Source: Bacteroidales bacterium
Lineage (GTDB): Bacteria > Bacteroidota > Bacteroidia > Bacteroidales > UBA932
Reading direction: 5' to 3'
NCBI GenBank assembly: GCA_017631875.1
Contig: JAGBSL010000018.1
Span: forward strand, 1-53,818
DNA length: 53,818 bases
Below, in pieces: positions 1 to 7,601 of the stretch (positions are counted from its first letter, which is position 1; each line of letters begins with the position of its first letter). A program made the position numbers and the translations under genes. The notes below the pieces were generated by a model. The model searched no databases. It was not told the origin of the DNA and saw only the letters and a list, made by a program, of their open reading frames with translations.

Positions 1-46
1 GTAACAAGGTAGCCGTACCGGAAGGTGTGGCTGGAACACCTCCTTT
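1..46 (+). rRNA. rrs: 16S ribosomal RNA, 3' end (partial)
   Basis: The window opens in the conserved 3' terminal helix of 16S rRNA (GTAACAAGGTAGCCGTACCG) and reaches the anti-Shine-Dalgarno end (CACCTCCTTT). Only about the last 46 nt are inside the window. The exact mature 3' end is estimated within a few bases. It is followed by a spacer of about 78 nt with a small hairpin (CAAGGC-ACGA-GCCTTG) and then tRNA-Ile, the normal order of a bacterial rRNA operon. Confidence 0.95.
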
Positions 47-124
47 TTGGAGCAAGTCATGACACGAGCTTCGCGGTGAGTTGCAAGGCACGAGCCTTGT
101 CAGTAAACAGTCTTTTTTATATAC

Positions 125-201
125 AGTCCCGTAGCTCAGTTGGTTAGAGCACTACACTGATAATGTAGGGGTCAGCAGTTCAAGTCTGCTCGGGACTACC
201 A
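125..201 (+). tRNA. tRNA-Ile (anticodon GAT)
   Basis: A full cloverleaf can be drawn: acceptor AGTCCCG/CGGGACT, D-arm GCTCAGTTGGTTAGAGC, anticodon arm CTACA-CTGATAA-TGTAG with GAT at 159-161, and a T-arm containing GTTCAAG. The CCA end is encoded at 199-201. Its position in the 16S spacer is typical for tRNA-Ile. Confidence 0.97.
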
Positions 202-206
202 AGCAT

Positions 207-280
207 GGGGGTATAGCTCAGTTGGCTAGAGCACCTGCTTTGCAAGCAGGGGGTCGTCGGTTCGACTCCGACTATCTCCA
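207..280 (+). tRNA. tRNA-Ala (anticodon TGC)
   Basis: Acceptor GGGGGTA pairs with TATCTCC (two G-T wobbles). The anticodon arm is CCTGC-TTTGCAA-GCAGG, with TGC at 241-243, and the T-arm contains GTTCGAC. The 3' CCA is not encoded: after discriminator A280 the sequence is CAA. It lies 5 nt after tRNA-Ile, the usual Ile-Ala pair of an rRNA spacer. Confidence 0.97.
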
Positions 281-281
281 C

Positions 282-314
282 AAAGAGTTCGACTAATGTC
301 GGACTCTTTTTTTT
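282..314 (+). terminator. Rho-independent terminator directly after tRNA-Ala
   Basis: A stem GAGTTCGAC, loop TAAT and GTCGGACTC (one G-T pair), extended by an AAA/TTT base, is followed by eight T. It begins two bases after tRNA-Ala, where the 23S spacer would be expected, so the 16S-tRNA transcript appears to end here. Confidence 0.85.
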
Positions 315-339
315 GTTCACTGCTCCTTCTTCCATGCCT

Positions 340-735
340 TTATAGTTTGCTGTCGATGGAGTTTTTGAACACGAAATATCTCTGGTATAGATACTCGCAT
401 ACGAAGTTGAGTCCCATGTTGATTCCGGTCACCAGATACTCGTTCCACAATAGGGTATCGGCAAGGTAACTGCCGAGAACGGTAGTTGCTGGGGTAAATA
501 CAGCATAGAAAGCAAGAACTTTCAGCATGGCTACCGGCACGTTTGCAGCCGAACGGAAGGTGAACTTCCTGTTCAGTGTGAAGTTCCACAGTATCGAGCA
601 GAGCAGTGCGATAAGGTAGCAAGGCCAGTAGCTCCAGCCGCTGATTTCGTTAAGCAGGGCGAAAACTCCTATCTCGATAAGTCCAGCACTGGCCGAGAAC
701 AAGGCGAACTTTATGAATCTTATGTATTCTTTCAT
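340..735 (-). CDS. GtrA-like membrane protein
   Basis: A 131-residue protein with four hydrophobic segments and the features of the GtrA/DPMS family: N-terminal FIKFALFSASAGLIEIGVF, a central LIALLCSILWNFTLNRKFTF motif and a terminal YQRYFVFKNS motif. GtrA-like proteins are linked to movement of lipid-linked sugars during glycosylation of surface polysaccharides; the substrate here is unknown. It stands alone on the minus strand, convergent with the rRNA/tRNA transcript. A minus-strand TAAATTTG box at 796-803 is a likely promoter. The length fits the family. Confidence 0.85.
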   Translation of the reverse strand: MKEYIRFIKFALFSASAGLIEIGVFALLNEISGWSYWPCYLIALLCSILWNFTLNRKFTFRSAANVPVAMLKVLAFYAVFTPATTVLGSYLADTLLWNEYLVTGINMGLNFVCEYLYQRYFVFKNSIDSKL

Positions 736-795
736 CAGGTAAGGTTTTAGGGTTTGTTAGATTATATGAGCATCTGTTCTGTCGTTTCATTGGAG

Positions 796-803
796 CAAAT
801 TTA
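796..803 (-). promoter_or_regulatory. Bacteroidota -7 box (TAAATTTG) for the GtrA-like gene
   Basis: On the minus strand this octamer fits TAnnTTTG, about 60 nt upstream of the start codon at 735. No clear -33 TTTG was seen, so support is moderate. Confidence 0.5.
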
Positions 804-857
804 TGTAAAAAGTCGCATATACGCCGATTGTAATGTTTATATGAGGGCAAATAATAC

Positions 858-865
858 TATCTTTG
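858..865 (+). promoter_or_regulatory. -7 box (TATCTTTG) for the alpha/beta hydrolase gene
   Basis: Exact match to TAnnTTTG, 20 nt before the ATG at 886, which would give a short leader. Confidence 0.6.
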
Positions 866-885
866 CTGCCCTTTTGCGCACATAG

Positions 886-1665
886 ATGTTACACTACAAG
901 ACATATATTGACAGTCGGTTTGACAAATGGGTCGTGATGGTTCATGGAGCCGGAGGAAGCATCGAGGTATGGTTCCGACAGGTTGCAGACTATGCACGCC
1001 ACTTCAATCTGCTGCTGGTAGACCTAGCTGGTCACGGAGGATCCACCAATGAGTCATTCGGAAAAGGATTTAACTTCTCTAGAGCTGCAGAACAGGTCAT
1101 GGAGGTGGTGAATCATCTTAAGATCGAGAAGGGGCACTTTGTGGGACTGTCACTTGGATCCATCGTCGTGCGTATCATCGCCAAGCATAATCCCAAGCAG
1201 GTGGCGAGCATGGTGCTTGCCGGAGCCGTGACGCGTCTCAACGCCAAGGTCAGCACTCTCCTTGCTCTTGCCGCCACTTTCAAGCGTCTCATTCCTTATT
1301 CCCTCATCAAGAAGGTCATAGCCATGTGCATTATCCCGCAGGATAAGTATGAGAAGTCGAAGAGACTGTTCCTGAATAACGCCAAGAAGGTGTCATTCGA
1401 TAGTTTCCTTAACTGGCTGAAGCTTGGAGACGGGGTCGGCAGGTACATCAGGGAGCTGTTCGATGAGTATGTCTCCATACCGACCCTCTATCTGATGGGA
1501 GAGGATGACAAGCTGTTCCTACCACAGGTGCAGCAGACCGTCAGAAACTCCGGAGATAACGTATCGTTGATAGTCGTCCCTGATGCCGGGCATGTCTGCA
1601 ATGTCGACAACAAGGGATTCTTCAATCGTCATTCACTGGAGTTCCTAAGAAATGTCGGTTTCTAG
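886..1665 (+). CDS. Alpha/beta hydrolase (cytoplasmic)
   Basis: A 259-residue alpha/beta-hydrolase-fold protein. The oxyanion-hole motif is VMVHGAGGS (residues 17-25), the nucleophile elbow VGLSLGS carries the Ser, LYLMGEDDKLF holds the acidic residue and PDAGHVCNV carries the His near the C terminus. No signal peptide is visible. The family covers esterases, lipases and C-C hydrolases, so the substrate cannot be inferred. The start has a TAnnTTTG box 20 nt upstream. The 3' end abuts what looks like a decayed gene fragment on the other strand. Confidence 0.85.
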   Translation: MLHYKTYIDSRFDKWVVMVHGAGGSIEVWFRQVADYARHFNLLLVDLAGHGGSTNESFGKGFNFSRAAEQVMEVVNHLKIEKGHFVGLSLGSIVVRIIAKHNPKQVASMVLAGAVTRLNAKVSTLLALAATFKRLIPYSLIKKVIAMCIIPQDKYEKSKRLFLNNAKKVSFDSFLNWLKLGDGVGRYIRELFDEYVSIPTLYLMGEDDKLFLPQVQQTVRNSGDNVSLIVVPDAGHVCNVDNKGFFNRHSLEFLRNVGF

Positions 1666-1744
1666 TACCTTTGTCTTCGACAAGATATCTATACACTCCG
1701 TCGTTGGCGTCAACGGAGAGGATGGTTCCTTTATAACATTTCAT
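1663..1744 (-). pseudogene. Possible N-terminal remnant of an amidohydrolase-family gene
   Basis: Read on the minus strand from the ATG at 1742-1744, about 27 codons give MKCYKGTILSVDANDGVYRY and then LVEDKGT. This resembles the start of secreted or cytosolic amidohydrolases (the opening strand that contributes to the composite beta-sandwich). After that the frame runs into sequence that is the 3' end of the plus-strand hydrolase gene, so no functional protein remains. I infer a gene remnant left by deletion or rearrangement. Chance resemblance in so short a stretch is a real alternative. Confidence 0.35.
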
Positions 1745-1773
1745 CAGTTTAGGTTTTTAGTAAGGCAATTGAG

Positions 1774-2601
1774 TTACTTAAGTTGCGATACAAAGAAGGA
1801 TACCGCATGCGAGACGACTGTCTTTAGCTTTTTGGTAATCATATGGTTCTCACCCTCTACCACTATCAGCTCCGCATCTTGAGTATATGTCTCAACGAAC
1901 TTCTCGCTGCATGACATGGGTACGATGGTATCCTTGCTGCCGTGAATGAGTCTCACTGGTCCTGTATACGCCTTTGCCGTCCCGTAGATGTCCAGTTCCT
2001 GTGTCGTGAGGATATATTCCCTTCCGAGCTTCATCATGCCGAAGCACTTCACGTATTCCGGGGGATCCGCCGGATTGAACTCCGCTCCGAAGAATCGTCC
2101 GCCCTTGCATGCGTCCTGAATGACGGAGCCGGGGGCGACGAGCACCAGTGCAGCCGGGGATTCACCTCTTGAGGCAAGGATTCCTGCGGTCATTGATGCG
2201 ACCACTCCACCCTGCGAGTGCCCCAGAAGTCCTATCTTGCTGACATAGGGGAGTGACTTGGCGTATTCCCACATAGCCAATGCATCTTCGATCTCCTTGC
2301 CGACGGTCATCAGTTCCATCTTGCCTTCGCTCTTCCAATGCCCGCCGAAGTCAAAGCATATAGATGCTATGCCTTCCTTAGCCAAAGCTTTAGCCAGGGC
2401 AGGAATAGGAACGATGTTCTTGCTCGAAAAGATGCCGTGCATCAGGATGACCATAGGACACTTGTCGGTCTCTTCATTGAAATCATCCGGCAGCGTCACC
2501 TCCATGGCAAGCCCTCCCTGTGGACCGTAGACCTTGTACTCCTTTGCGAATCCAAGGAGTGAGAAGGTCATCAATGTGATAATCAAGTAAAGTCGTTTCA
2601 T
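1774..2601 (-). CDS. Exported alpha/beta hydrolase, cinnamoyl/feruloyl esterase-like
   Basis: A 275-residue protein with an N-terminal signal peptide (MKRLYLIITLMTFSLLGFA). Motifs: LMHGIFSSKN (oxyanion region), DFGGHWKSEGKMELMTVGKE, nucleophile elbow GHSQGGVVASM, LIHGSKDTIVP (acid) and EGENHM (His). The block MTV..EIEDA together with GHSQGGVVASM closely recalls cinnamoyl ester hydrolases such as Butyrivibrio Est1E, which release hydroxycinnamates from plant cell-wall polysaccharides. That fits the glycan-degrading content elsewhere in the window, but the substrate is inferred. The -7 box ends 7 nt before the ATG, so the mRNA may have almost no leader. Confidence 0.8.
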   Translation of the reverse strand: MKRLYLIITLMTFSLLGFAKEYKVYGPQGGLAMEVTLPDDFNEETDKCPMVILMHGIFSSKNIVPIPALAKALAKEGIASICFDFGGHWKSEGKMELMTVGKEIEDALAMWEYAKSLPYVSKIGLLGHSQGGVVASMTAGILASRGESPAALVLVAPGSVIQDACKGGRFFGAEFNPADPPEYVKCFGMMKLGREYILTTQELDIYGTAKAYTGPVRLIHGSKDTIVPMSCSEKFVETYTQDAELIVVEGENHMITKKLKTVVSHAVSFFVSQLK

Positions 2602-2608
2602 AGTAAGG

Positions 2609-2616
2609 CAAAGGTA
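2609..2616 (-). promoter_or_regulatory. -7 box (TACCTTTG) for the esterase gene, 7 nt from ATG
   Basis: Minus-strand TACCTTTG followed by CCTTACT and then the ATG at 2601. The signal peptide makes this start codon secure, so transcription starting at the usual distance would give a leaderless or near-leaderless mRNA. Confidence 0.55.
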
Positions 2617-2657
2617 AACAAAAACTTATGAAAATATCCTATTGATGAAAAGAGTGC

Positions 2658-2665
2658 TATATTTG
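2658..2665 (+). promoter_or_regulatory. -7 box (TATATTTG) for the GH20 gene
   Basis: Exact TAnnTTTG match, about 60 nt upstream of the preferred GH20 start at 2726. Confidence 0.5.
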
Positions 2666-2725
2666 TAGTTAGCTGAAAAAATGTTGACTATGCATACAGA
2701 TCAGTCTTTAAAAAATTATGATGTT

Positions 2726-4699
2726 ATGATGAATAAGCCTTTCCATGCAATTCTTGCTTTCGTTCTTGTTATTCCTCTCTGTCTGATATGTTCGTTAACT
2801 GTCAGGGCGCAAGGACCTCAGGTGGTCATTCCAGTGCCGGCCGAATATCAGCTTGCTGAAGGTCAGTATGTGTTTCAGGGAGAGCCTGCTGTGCAGGTGA
2901 AGATGGTCGGCCAGAAGAAGGTGCCATATGAAGGATATCGTCTGGAGGTGACTAGGAAAGGTATTGTGATTACCGCTTCATCCAAGGAAGGTGAGTTCTA
3001 TGCAAGGCAGACCCTTGCACAGATGGTTGCAGGTGCATCTTGTGAAGATGGAAGTAATGCATTGGAATGCGGCGTGATAAATGACTACCCTCGTTTCCCA
3101 TATCGTGGACTCCATGTCGATGTGTCCAGACATTTCCGTAGTGTGGATTTCCTGAAGAAGCAGATGGATGCCATGGCCATGTTCAAGATGAACCGAATGC
3201 ACATCCACCTTACGGACGCTGCCGGCTGGCGTATGCAGATCGACGCCTATCCTAGACTTTCCGAATTTGCGGCATGGCGTCCTCAGCAGACATGGAAGGA
3301 ATGGTGGGCAGGTGACAGGCATTACTGTGAGGCCGACGCCCCGGGTGCATATGGCGGATATTATACAAAGGAACAGCTCAGGGAACTCGTCGAGTATGCT
3401 CATGAGAGACACATAGAGATAATTCCGGAGATCGAGATGCCCGGCCATAGTGAGGAGGTCCTTGCGGCCTATCCGGAATTAAGCTGTGCAGGAAAGCCAT
3501 ACTCTCAGGGAGAGTTCTGCCCGGGCAATGAAGAGACTTTCAGATTTCTTGAAACCGTTCTGGATGAAGTTATGGAGGTATTCCCGTCAGAATATATTCA
3601 TATAGGAGGAGATGAGGCCAACAAGACCCATTGGAAGACCTGCCCGAAGTGTCAGCAGAGGATGCAGGAGGAGGGTCTGGCCGATGTGGATGAGCTTCAG
3701 AGCTATATGATAAAGCGAATGGCGAGATATGTCGAGTCGAAGGGCCGCAAGGTTATCGGCTGGGATGAGATCCTGGACGGGGGTCTGGCTGAAGGTGCGG
3801 CTGTGATGTCATGGAGAGGCACGGAAGGAGGTATCAAGGCCATGGATATGGGCCATGATGTGATCATGACACCGGGCCGTTACTGCTACCTGGATCATGC
3901 GCAGGATGCTCCTTTTAAGGAGCCGGAGTCGATCGGAGGTTATCTGCCGCTGGATTCCGTATATGTTTACGAACCGGTGGAGCCGTCTATGCCGGCTGAT
4001 AAGGTTCATCATCTCAAAGGTGTGCAGGCAAATCTCTGGTCTGAATATGTCGTCACCGACGAGCATGCGGAGTATATGTACTGGCCTAGGGCTATCGCCT
4101 TGGCGGAGACCGGATGGAGCCAGCCTCAGAAGAAAAATCTGAAGGACTTCCGCAGAAGGGTGCTCCCGGCTCTCGAGGTGCTTAAGGACAAGGGATACGA
4201 GGCCTTTGATCTTGCGAATGAATATGGTGAGCGCAAGCTTGCCCAGACAGGTCTGGATCATAAGGCAAAAGGCTGTAAGGTAATCTATAACAAGCCGATA
4301 CAGGAGTGGTATCAGGCAGCTGGCGAGGCGACATTTACAGATGGTGTGATCGGAGGATGGACATACAGCGACAATCGTTGGCAGGGATTCCTTTCCGATA
4401 TCGATGTGACGATCGACCTTGGCGCGGTCCAGCAGGTCAACTATGTTGGCGGCACCTTCATGCAGCTGATCGGACCGGGCGTATTCATGCCGCGGAAGGT
4501 AGACATCCTGGTGTCGGAAGATGGCGAGGAGTTTGAGCTCATAGCTACTGTCTGGAATGATGTCCATACCACAGCCGAAGAACTTCTGTTCAAGGACTTC
4601 AGTACTATCTGCGATAAGCAGGTGAGGTATGTCCGTTATCATGCTTACAGAAGCACGATGCGAGGCTTCCTGTTCCTTGATGAAGTCGTAGTGAATTAG
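2726..4699 (+). CDS. Beta-N-acetylhexosaminidase, glycoside hydrolase family 20
   Basis: About 657 residues: signal peptide (MMNKPFHAILAFVLVIPLCL, then a cleavable RAQG), a GH20b N-terminal domain, the GH20 barrel from about residue 135, and a C-terminal F5/8-type C-like beta-sandwich. The catalytic Asp-Glu pair is in HIGGDEANKTHW; YRGLHVDVSRHFR and PEIEMPGHSEEVLAAYPEL are also typical. It removes terminal GlcNAc/GalNAc from glycans and is probably periplasmic. An in-frame ATG at 2681 would lengthen the n-region by 15 residues; 2726 gives a normal signal peptide. A strong terminator follows the stop codon. Confidence 0.92.
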   Translation: MMNKPFHAILAFVLVIPLCLICSLTVRAQGPQVVIPVPAEYQLAEGQYVFQGEPAVQVKMVGQKKVPYEGYRLEVTRKGIVITASSKEGEFYARQTLAQMVAGASCEDGSNALECGVINDYPRFPYRGLHVDVSRHFRSVDFLKKQMDAMAMFKMNRMHIHLTDAAGWRMQIDAYPRLSEFAAWRPQQTWKEWWAGDRHYCEADAPGAYGGYYTKEQLRELVEYAHERHIEIIPEIEMPGHSEEVLAAYPELSCAGKPYSQGEFCPGNEETFRFLETVLDEVMEVFPSEYIHIGGDEANKTHWKTCPKCQQRMQEEGLADVDELQSYMIKRMARYVESKGRKVIGWDEILDGGLAEGAAVMSWRGTEGGIKAMDMGHDVIMTPGRYCYLDHAQDAPFKEPESIGGYLPLDSVYVYEPVEPSMPADKVHHLKGVQANLWSEYVVTDEHAEYMYWPRAIALAETGWSQPQKKNLKDFRRRVLPALEVLKDKGYEAFDLANEYGERKLAQTGLDHKAKGCKVIYNKPIQEWYQAAGEATFTDGVIGGWTYSDNRWQGFLSDIDVTIDLGAVQQVNYVGGTFMQLIGPGVFMPRKVDILVSEDGEEFELIATVWNDVHTTAEELLFKDFSTICDKQVRYVRYHAYRSTMRGFLFLDEVVVN

Positions 4700-4708
4700 T
4701 GCTTTCTG

Positions 4709-4742
4709 AAAAATGCAATACGGTTCGTCGTATTGCATTTTT
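4709..4742 (+). terminator. Terminator after GH20 gene
   Basis: A perfect 14-bp stem (AAAAATGCAATACG / CGTATTGCATTTTT) with loop GTTCGT lies 9 nt after the GH20 stop codon. The distal arm ends in T residues, and the A-rich proximal arm means it could also act on the reverse strand. Confidence 0.85.
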
Positions 4743-4745
4743 GAT

Positions 4746-4753
4746 TATATTTG
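4746..4753 (+). promoter_or_regulatory. -7 box (TATATTTG) for the lysine-cluster M20 gene
   Basis: Exact TAnnTTTG match 3 bp after the GH20 terminator and 40 nt before the ATG at 4794. It probably starts the transcript that enters the diaminopimelate cluster. Confidence 0.6.
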
Positions 4754-4793
4754 CAAAGAATGCGTAACTGCGTGTTCTTTGCTTTTTGTTTAT

Positions 4794-5906
4794 ATGGACC
4801 TTGAGTTTTTTCATAAGATTCTGAGTGTTGACTCAACATCGGGTAAGGAGATCGAACTGGCTGATATTCTGTCAGTTGAACTTGCTGCGCCCGGAAGAAA
4901 GATCGATCTCTTCGAAGTTGGTGACGGCACAAGAAATGTGTTGGTGTCCTGGGGTACCCCCAAGGTCATTTTCTGCACCCATCTCGACACTGTCCCGCCA
5001 TATATTCCGCCAGTGTTTGAGGAGAGTGTGGTAAGAGGACGAGGTTCAGCAGATGCGAAGGGTCAGATATTTGCGATGTATGAGGCGTGCAAGGAGCTTG
5101 AATCAAAAGGATGCACTGATTTCGGATTGCTGCTTCTGGCAGGAGAAGAGACAGGATCATTCGGCGCCAAGGCCTTCAACGCTCTCATGTCAGACGATTC
5201 CACTGTCATGTCGAGCGTAGTCGAGACATCTCTTAAAGACGCATGGCTCATAGTCGGTGAACCGACCGACAACTGCATGGCATCTGCAGCGAAAGGCACG
5301 AAGTCCTTTGAGGTGACATTCGCAGGTCAGGCATGCCACTCGGGATATCCCGAGAACGGATCAAGTGCCGTCCTGTATTTCAATGACTTTGTCAACGCTC
5401 TCCGCAGCATAGTGTTCCCGATGGATCCTGTGCTTGGCGAGACAACATGGAACATAGGAAAGCTCTCCAGCGACAATCCCCAGAACATCCTCAGCGACCG
5501 CCTGACATGCAGGGTGTATTTCAGGACCACATTCGAGTCTGACGAGATGGTCTGCAACATCATGAAGAACATCGCCGGCCCGCAGGCAAAGCTCCGTTTC
5601 GGAAAGCGCAGTGTGCAGGACGGATCGGACATTGTAGCGAAGGAGGTGGCTCCATGGCAGAAGGCAATGACCGTGCAGGCTTTCGGAGGCGACACGCCGA
5701 GCCGTTTTGAGGTGCTTGAAGGCTTCGAGTCGAAGCCTGTGGCCTTCGGCAGCGACGCACCGCAGCTGAAATGCTTCGAGCATAAGATCCTCTGCGGTCC
5801 GGGTTCTATACTTGTCGCCCATCGCGACGAGGAACACATAACTCTTGCGGACATAGAAAAAGCCATAGCCCAATATGTCCGTATGTATGAACTGATAATG
5901 CAGTAG
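4794..5906 (+). CDS. dapE: M20-family deacylase, probable succinyl-diaminopimelate desuccinylase
   Basis: A 370-residue M20 metallohydrolase. Metal-site motifs: FCTHLDTVPP, GRGSADAKGQ, LLAGEETGSFG, a middle dimerisation domain containing QACHSGYPENGSSA, and a terminal PGSILVAHRDEEH. The family includes DapE, ArgE and LysK, which motifs alone do not separate well. I favour DapE because lysC, dapB, dapA, dapD, an aminotransferase and dapF follow on the same strand; DapE removes succinate from N-succinyl-LL-diaminopimelate. The start at 4794 was chosen because upstream codons run back through the promoter and the GH20 terminator. Confidence 0.75.
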   Translation: MDLEFFHKILSVDSTSGKEIELADILSVELAAPGRKIDLFEVGDGTRNVLVSWGTPKVIFCTHLDTVPPYIPPVFEESVVRGRGSADAKGQIFAMYEACKELESKGCTDFGLLLLAGEETGSFGAKAFNALMSDDSTVMSSVVETSLKDAWLIVGEPTDNCMASAAKGTKSFEVTFAGQACHSGYPENGSSAVLYFNDFVNALRSIVFPMDPVLGETTWNIGKLSSDNPQNILSDRLTCRVYFRTTFESDEMVCNIMKNIAGPQAKLRFGKRSVQDGSDIVAKEVAPWQKAMTVQAFGGDTPSRFEVLEGFESKPVAFGSDAPQLKCFEHKILCGPGSILVAHRDEEHITLADIEKAIAQYVRMYELIMQ

Positions 5907-5912
5907 CATGGC

Positions 5913-6028
5913 GAGCTGTGACACTTTCTGGTCAATTTTTGACACAGCTCACTCCAAAAAACTCAAAATTGACTGAAAATGAGTGTGGCTGTGACACTTT
6001 TTGCCCGAAAACTGACACGGCTCCAGAA
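5913..6028. repeat. Two copies of an imperfect inverted repeat upstream of lysC
   Basis: GAGCTGTG at 5913-5920 faces CACAGCTC at 5943-5950. A second, degenerate copy follows about 73 bp later; both share the 13-mer GCTGTGACACTTT (5915 and 5988) and TGACACRGCTC. No gene was found here. Confidence 0.6.
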
Positions 6029-6057
6029 AACGAACAATACAGATATTGTGATAAATG

Positions 6058-6134
6058 GGCGCTTTGCGCCGCGGCACTTGCCGCCCGTCGACCAAAGGTA
6101 GACGGCATGCCCCTCGGGGCTGTCGCGAAGCGAC
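6058..6134 (+). promoter_or_regulatory. String of five consecutive mini-hairpins in the lysC leader
   Basis: In 77 nt, five hairpins follow each other with almost no gap: GGCGC-TTT-GCGCC (6058-6070), GCGGC-ACTT-GCCGC (6071-6084), CCGTCGACC-AAA-GGTAGACGG with one G-A mismatch (6085-6105), GCCC-CTCG-GGGC (6109-6120) and GTCGC-GAA-GCGAC (6122-6134). The lysC ATG is 47 nt downstream. It may be a repeat-derived mobile element, a structured 5' leader, or both. A related but not identical string lies upstream of feoAB. Confidence 0.6.
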
Positions 6135-6180
6135 TGGGGGTAGAAGTATTATCATAATATCTGAACAAAGTGATGATATT

Positions 6181-7557
6181 ATGATAGTAATGAAGTTTGG
6201 TGGTACTTCGGTTGCAAATTTCGAAGCCATCACAAGAACAATATTCATCGTAGGCAGCAAGCTTGACCAGAAGCCTGTGGTAGTTGTGTCTGCACTTTCG
6301 AAGGTGACAGATCTGCTGTATAAGATAGCAGATACAGCAGCTACACAGGATGTGGAGCAGACAAAGGATTTGCTCGGACAGCTTCGTGAGCGCCATGTAA
6401 ACCTTGTTATGGAACTGCTGGAGCAGAGTCCTATGATCATGGAGCAGGCTTTGGAGCGCATCAATGCGATCTGCGACGATCTCGATAAGCTCGCGTATGC
6501 GGTGTGTGCAGTCGGAGAACTATCTGACCGCAACAAGGCGATCATAATATCGAATGGAGAGCTCCTCTCTTCTACCATCATCTGCTTCACAATGAACGCG
6601 AAAGGCATCAAGACAGGTTTCATTGATGCACGTACGATGATGGTGACAAACGACTCTTACCTCAAGGGTGAACCTATCGTGGACGAGATCGCCCAGAGGG
6701 TTCCGGGTATCGTGGCCAAGGCTTATGAGGGCATGAATGCGGTGATTACCCAGGGCTTCATCGCATCAAACATGGCAGGCGAGCAGACAGTGCTCGGCCG
6801 AGGCGGATCAGACTATTCTGCATCGCTGATCGGTATGGCTGTGGATGCAGAGCGCATAGAGATCTGGACAGACGTGGACGGAGTACGCACGGCAGACCCT
6901 CGCAAGGTACAGAACACCAAGTATCTGGAGAAGATTTCGTTTGAGGAGGCAGCCGAGATGGCGCATTTCGGAGCGAAGGTGCTGCACCCGCTGACCATAG
7001 AGCCTGCAGTGAAGAAGAACATCCCTCTGTATGTGCTTAACTCGATGAATCCGTCCGGAAAAGGAACCGCGATTCTTCGTAACGAATTGATTGAGGACGG
7101 CGTCAAGTCGGTTTCATTCAAGGAGAACATCAAGGTTATCAACATCTTCTCCATGAGGATGATCAACACTTCAGGCTTCCTTCGCCGTGTGTTCGAGATA
7201 TTCAGTGAGAACAGGGTGTCTGTGGACCTGATCAGTACGTCGGAGGCCAACATCTCTGTGACTGTCGATGCTGGTGAGAAGATCGACAAGACTGTGGCCG
7301 AGCTTTCTGAGTTTTGCGATGTAATCGTTGATGACGACAAGGCTCAGGTGTCGGTGATCGGAAAGAACATCGTGCGTCTGAACGGTATGCTCAAGAAGAC
7401 CTTTGCTCCTCTGAAGAGGACAAATGTGTATATGATCTCACAGGGTGCTTCTTTTGTGAACATCAGCTTCGTGGTTGACCGCGAGGAACTCACAGAAGTG
7501 GTTCAGGACCTCCATGACCACCTGTTCGATAACCCTGAAGAGCTTGAGTCGTTTTAA
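6181..7557 (+). CDS. lysC: Aspartate kinase
   Basis: A 458-residue monofunctional aspartokinase: kinase domain with MKFGGTSVANF at the start, VVVSALSKVTDLL, GRGGSDYSASLIG, EIWTDVDGVRTADPR and a KVLHP motif, followed by two C-terminal ACT domains (from about residue 310, including RRVFEIFSENRVSVDLISTSE). It phosphorylates aspartate, the first step towards lysine, threonine and methionine, and ACT domains usually give feedback inhibition. No homoserine dehydrogenase domain is fused. The ATG at 6181 is chosen; the open frame extends into the hairpin string upstream. It lies between the dapE-like gene and dapB. Confidence 0.93.
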   Translation: MIVMKFGGTSVANFEAITRTIFIVGSKLDQKPVVVVSALSKVTDLLYKIADTAATQDVEQTKDLLGQLRERHVNLVMELLEQSPMIMEQALERINAICDDLDKLAYAVCAVGELSDRNKAIIISNGELLSSTIICFTMNAKGIKTGFIDARTMMVTNDSYLKGEPIVDEIAQRVPGIVAKAYEGMNAVITQGFIASNMAGEQTVLGRGGSDYSASLIGMAVDAERIEIWTDVDGVRTADPRKVQNTKYLEKISFEEAAEMAHFGAKVLHPLTIEPAVKKNIPLYVLNSMNPSGKGTAILRNELIEDGVKSVSFKENIKVINIFSMRMINTSGFLRRVFEIFSENRVSVDLISTSEANISVTVDAGEKIDKTVAELSEFCDVIVDDDKAQVSVIGKNIVRLNGMLKKTFAPLKRTNVYMISQGASFVNISFVVDREELTEVVQDLHDHLFDNPEELESF

Positions 7558-7601
7558 ACGTAGTCGCCTAAAGTCTTGATTGACAGGCGTTTATCTGTGT
7601 G

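Noticed and set aside
1670..1677. TACCTTTG promoter box on the plus strand
   Set aside because: No plus-strand gene follows; the bases are explained by the minus-strand EDKGT codons of the gene remnant.
3809..4738. 309-codon open frame on the minus strand
   Set aside because: It is fully antisense to the GH20 gene and covers its terminator; no signal or family motif, and GH20 is secure.
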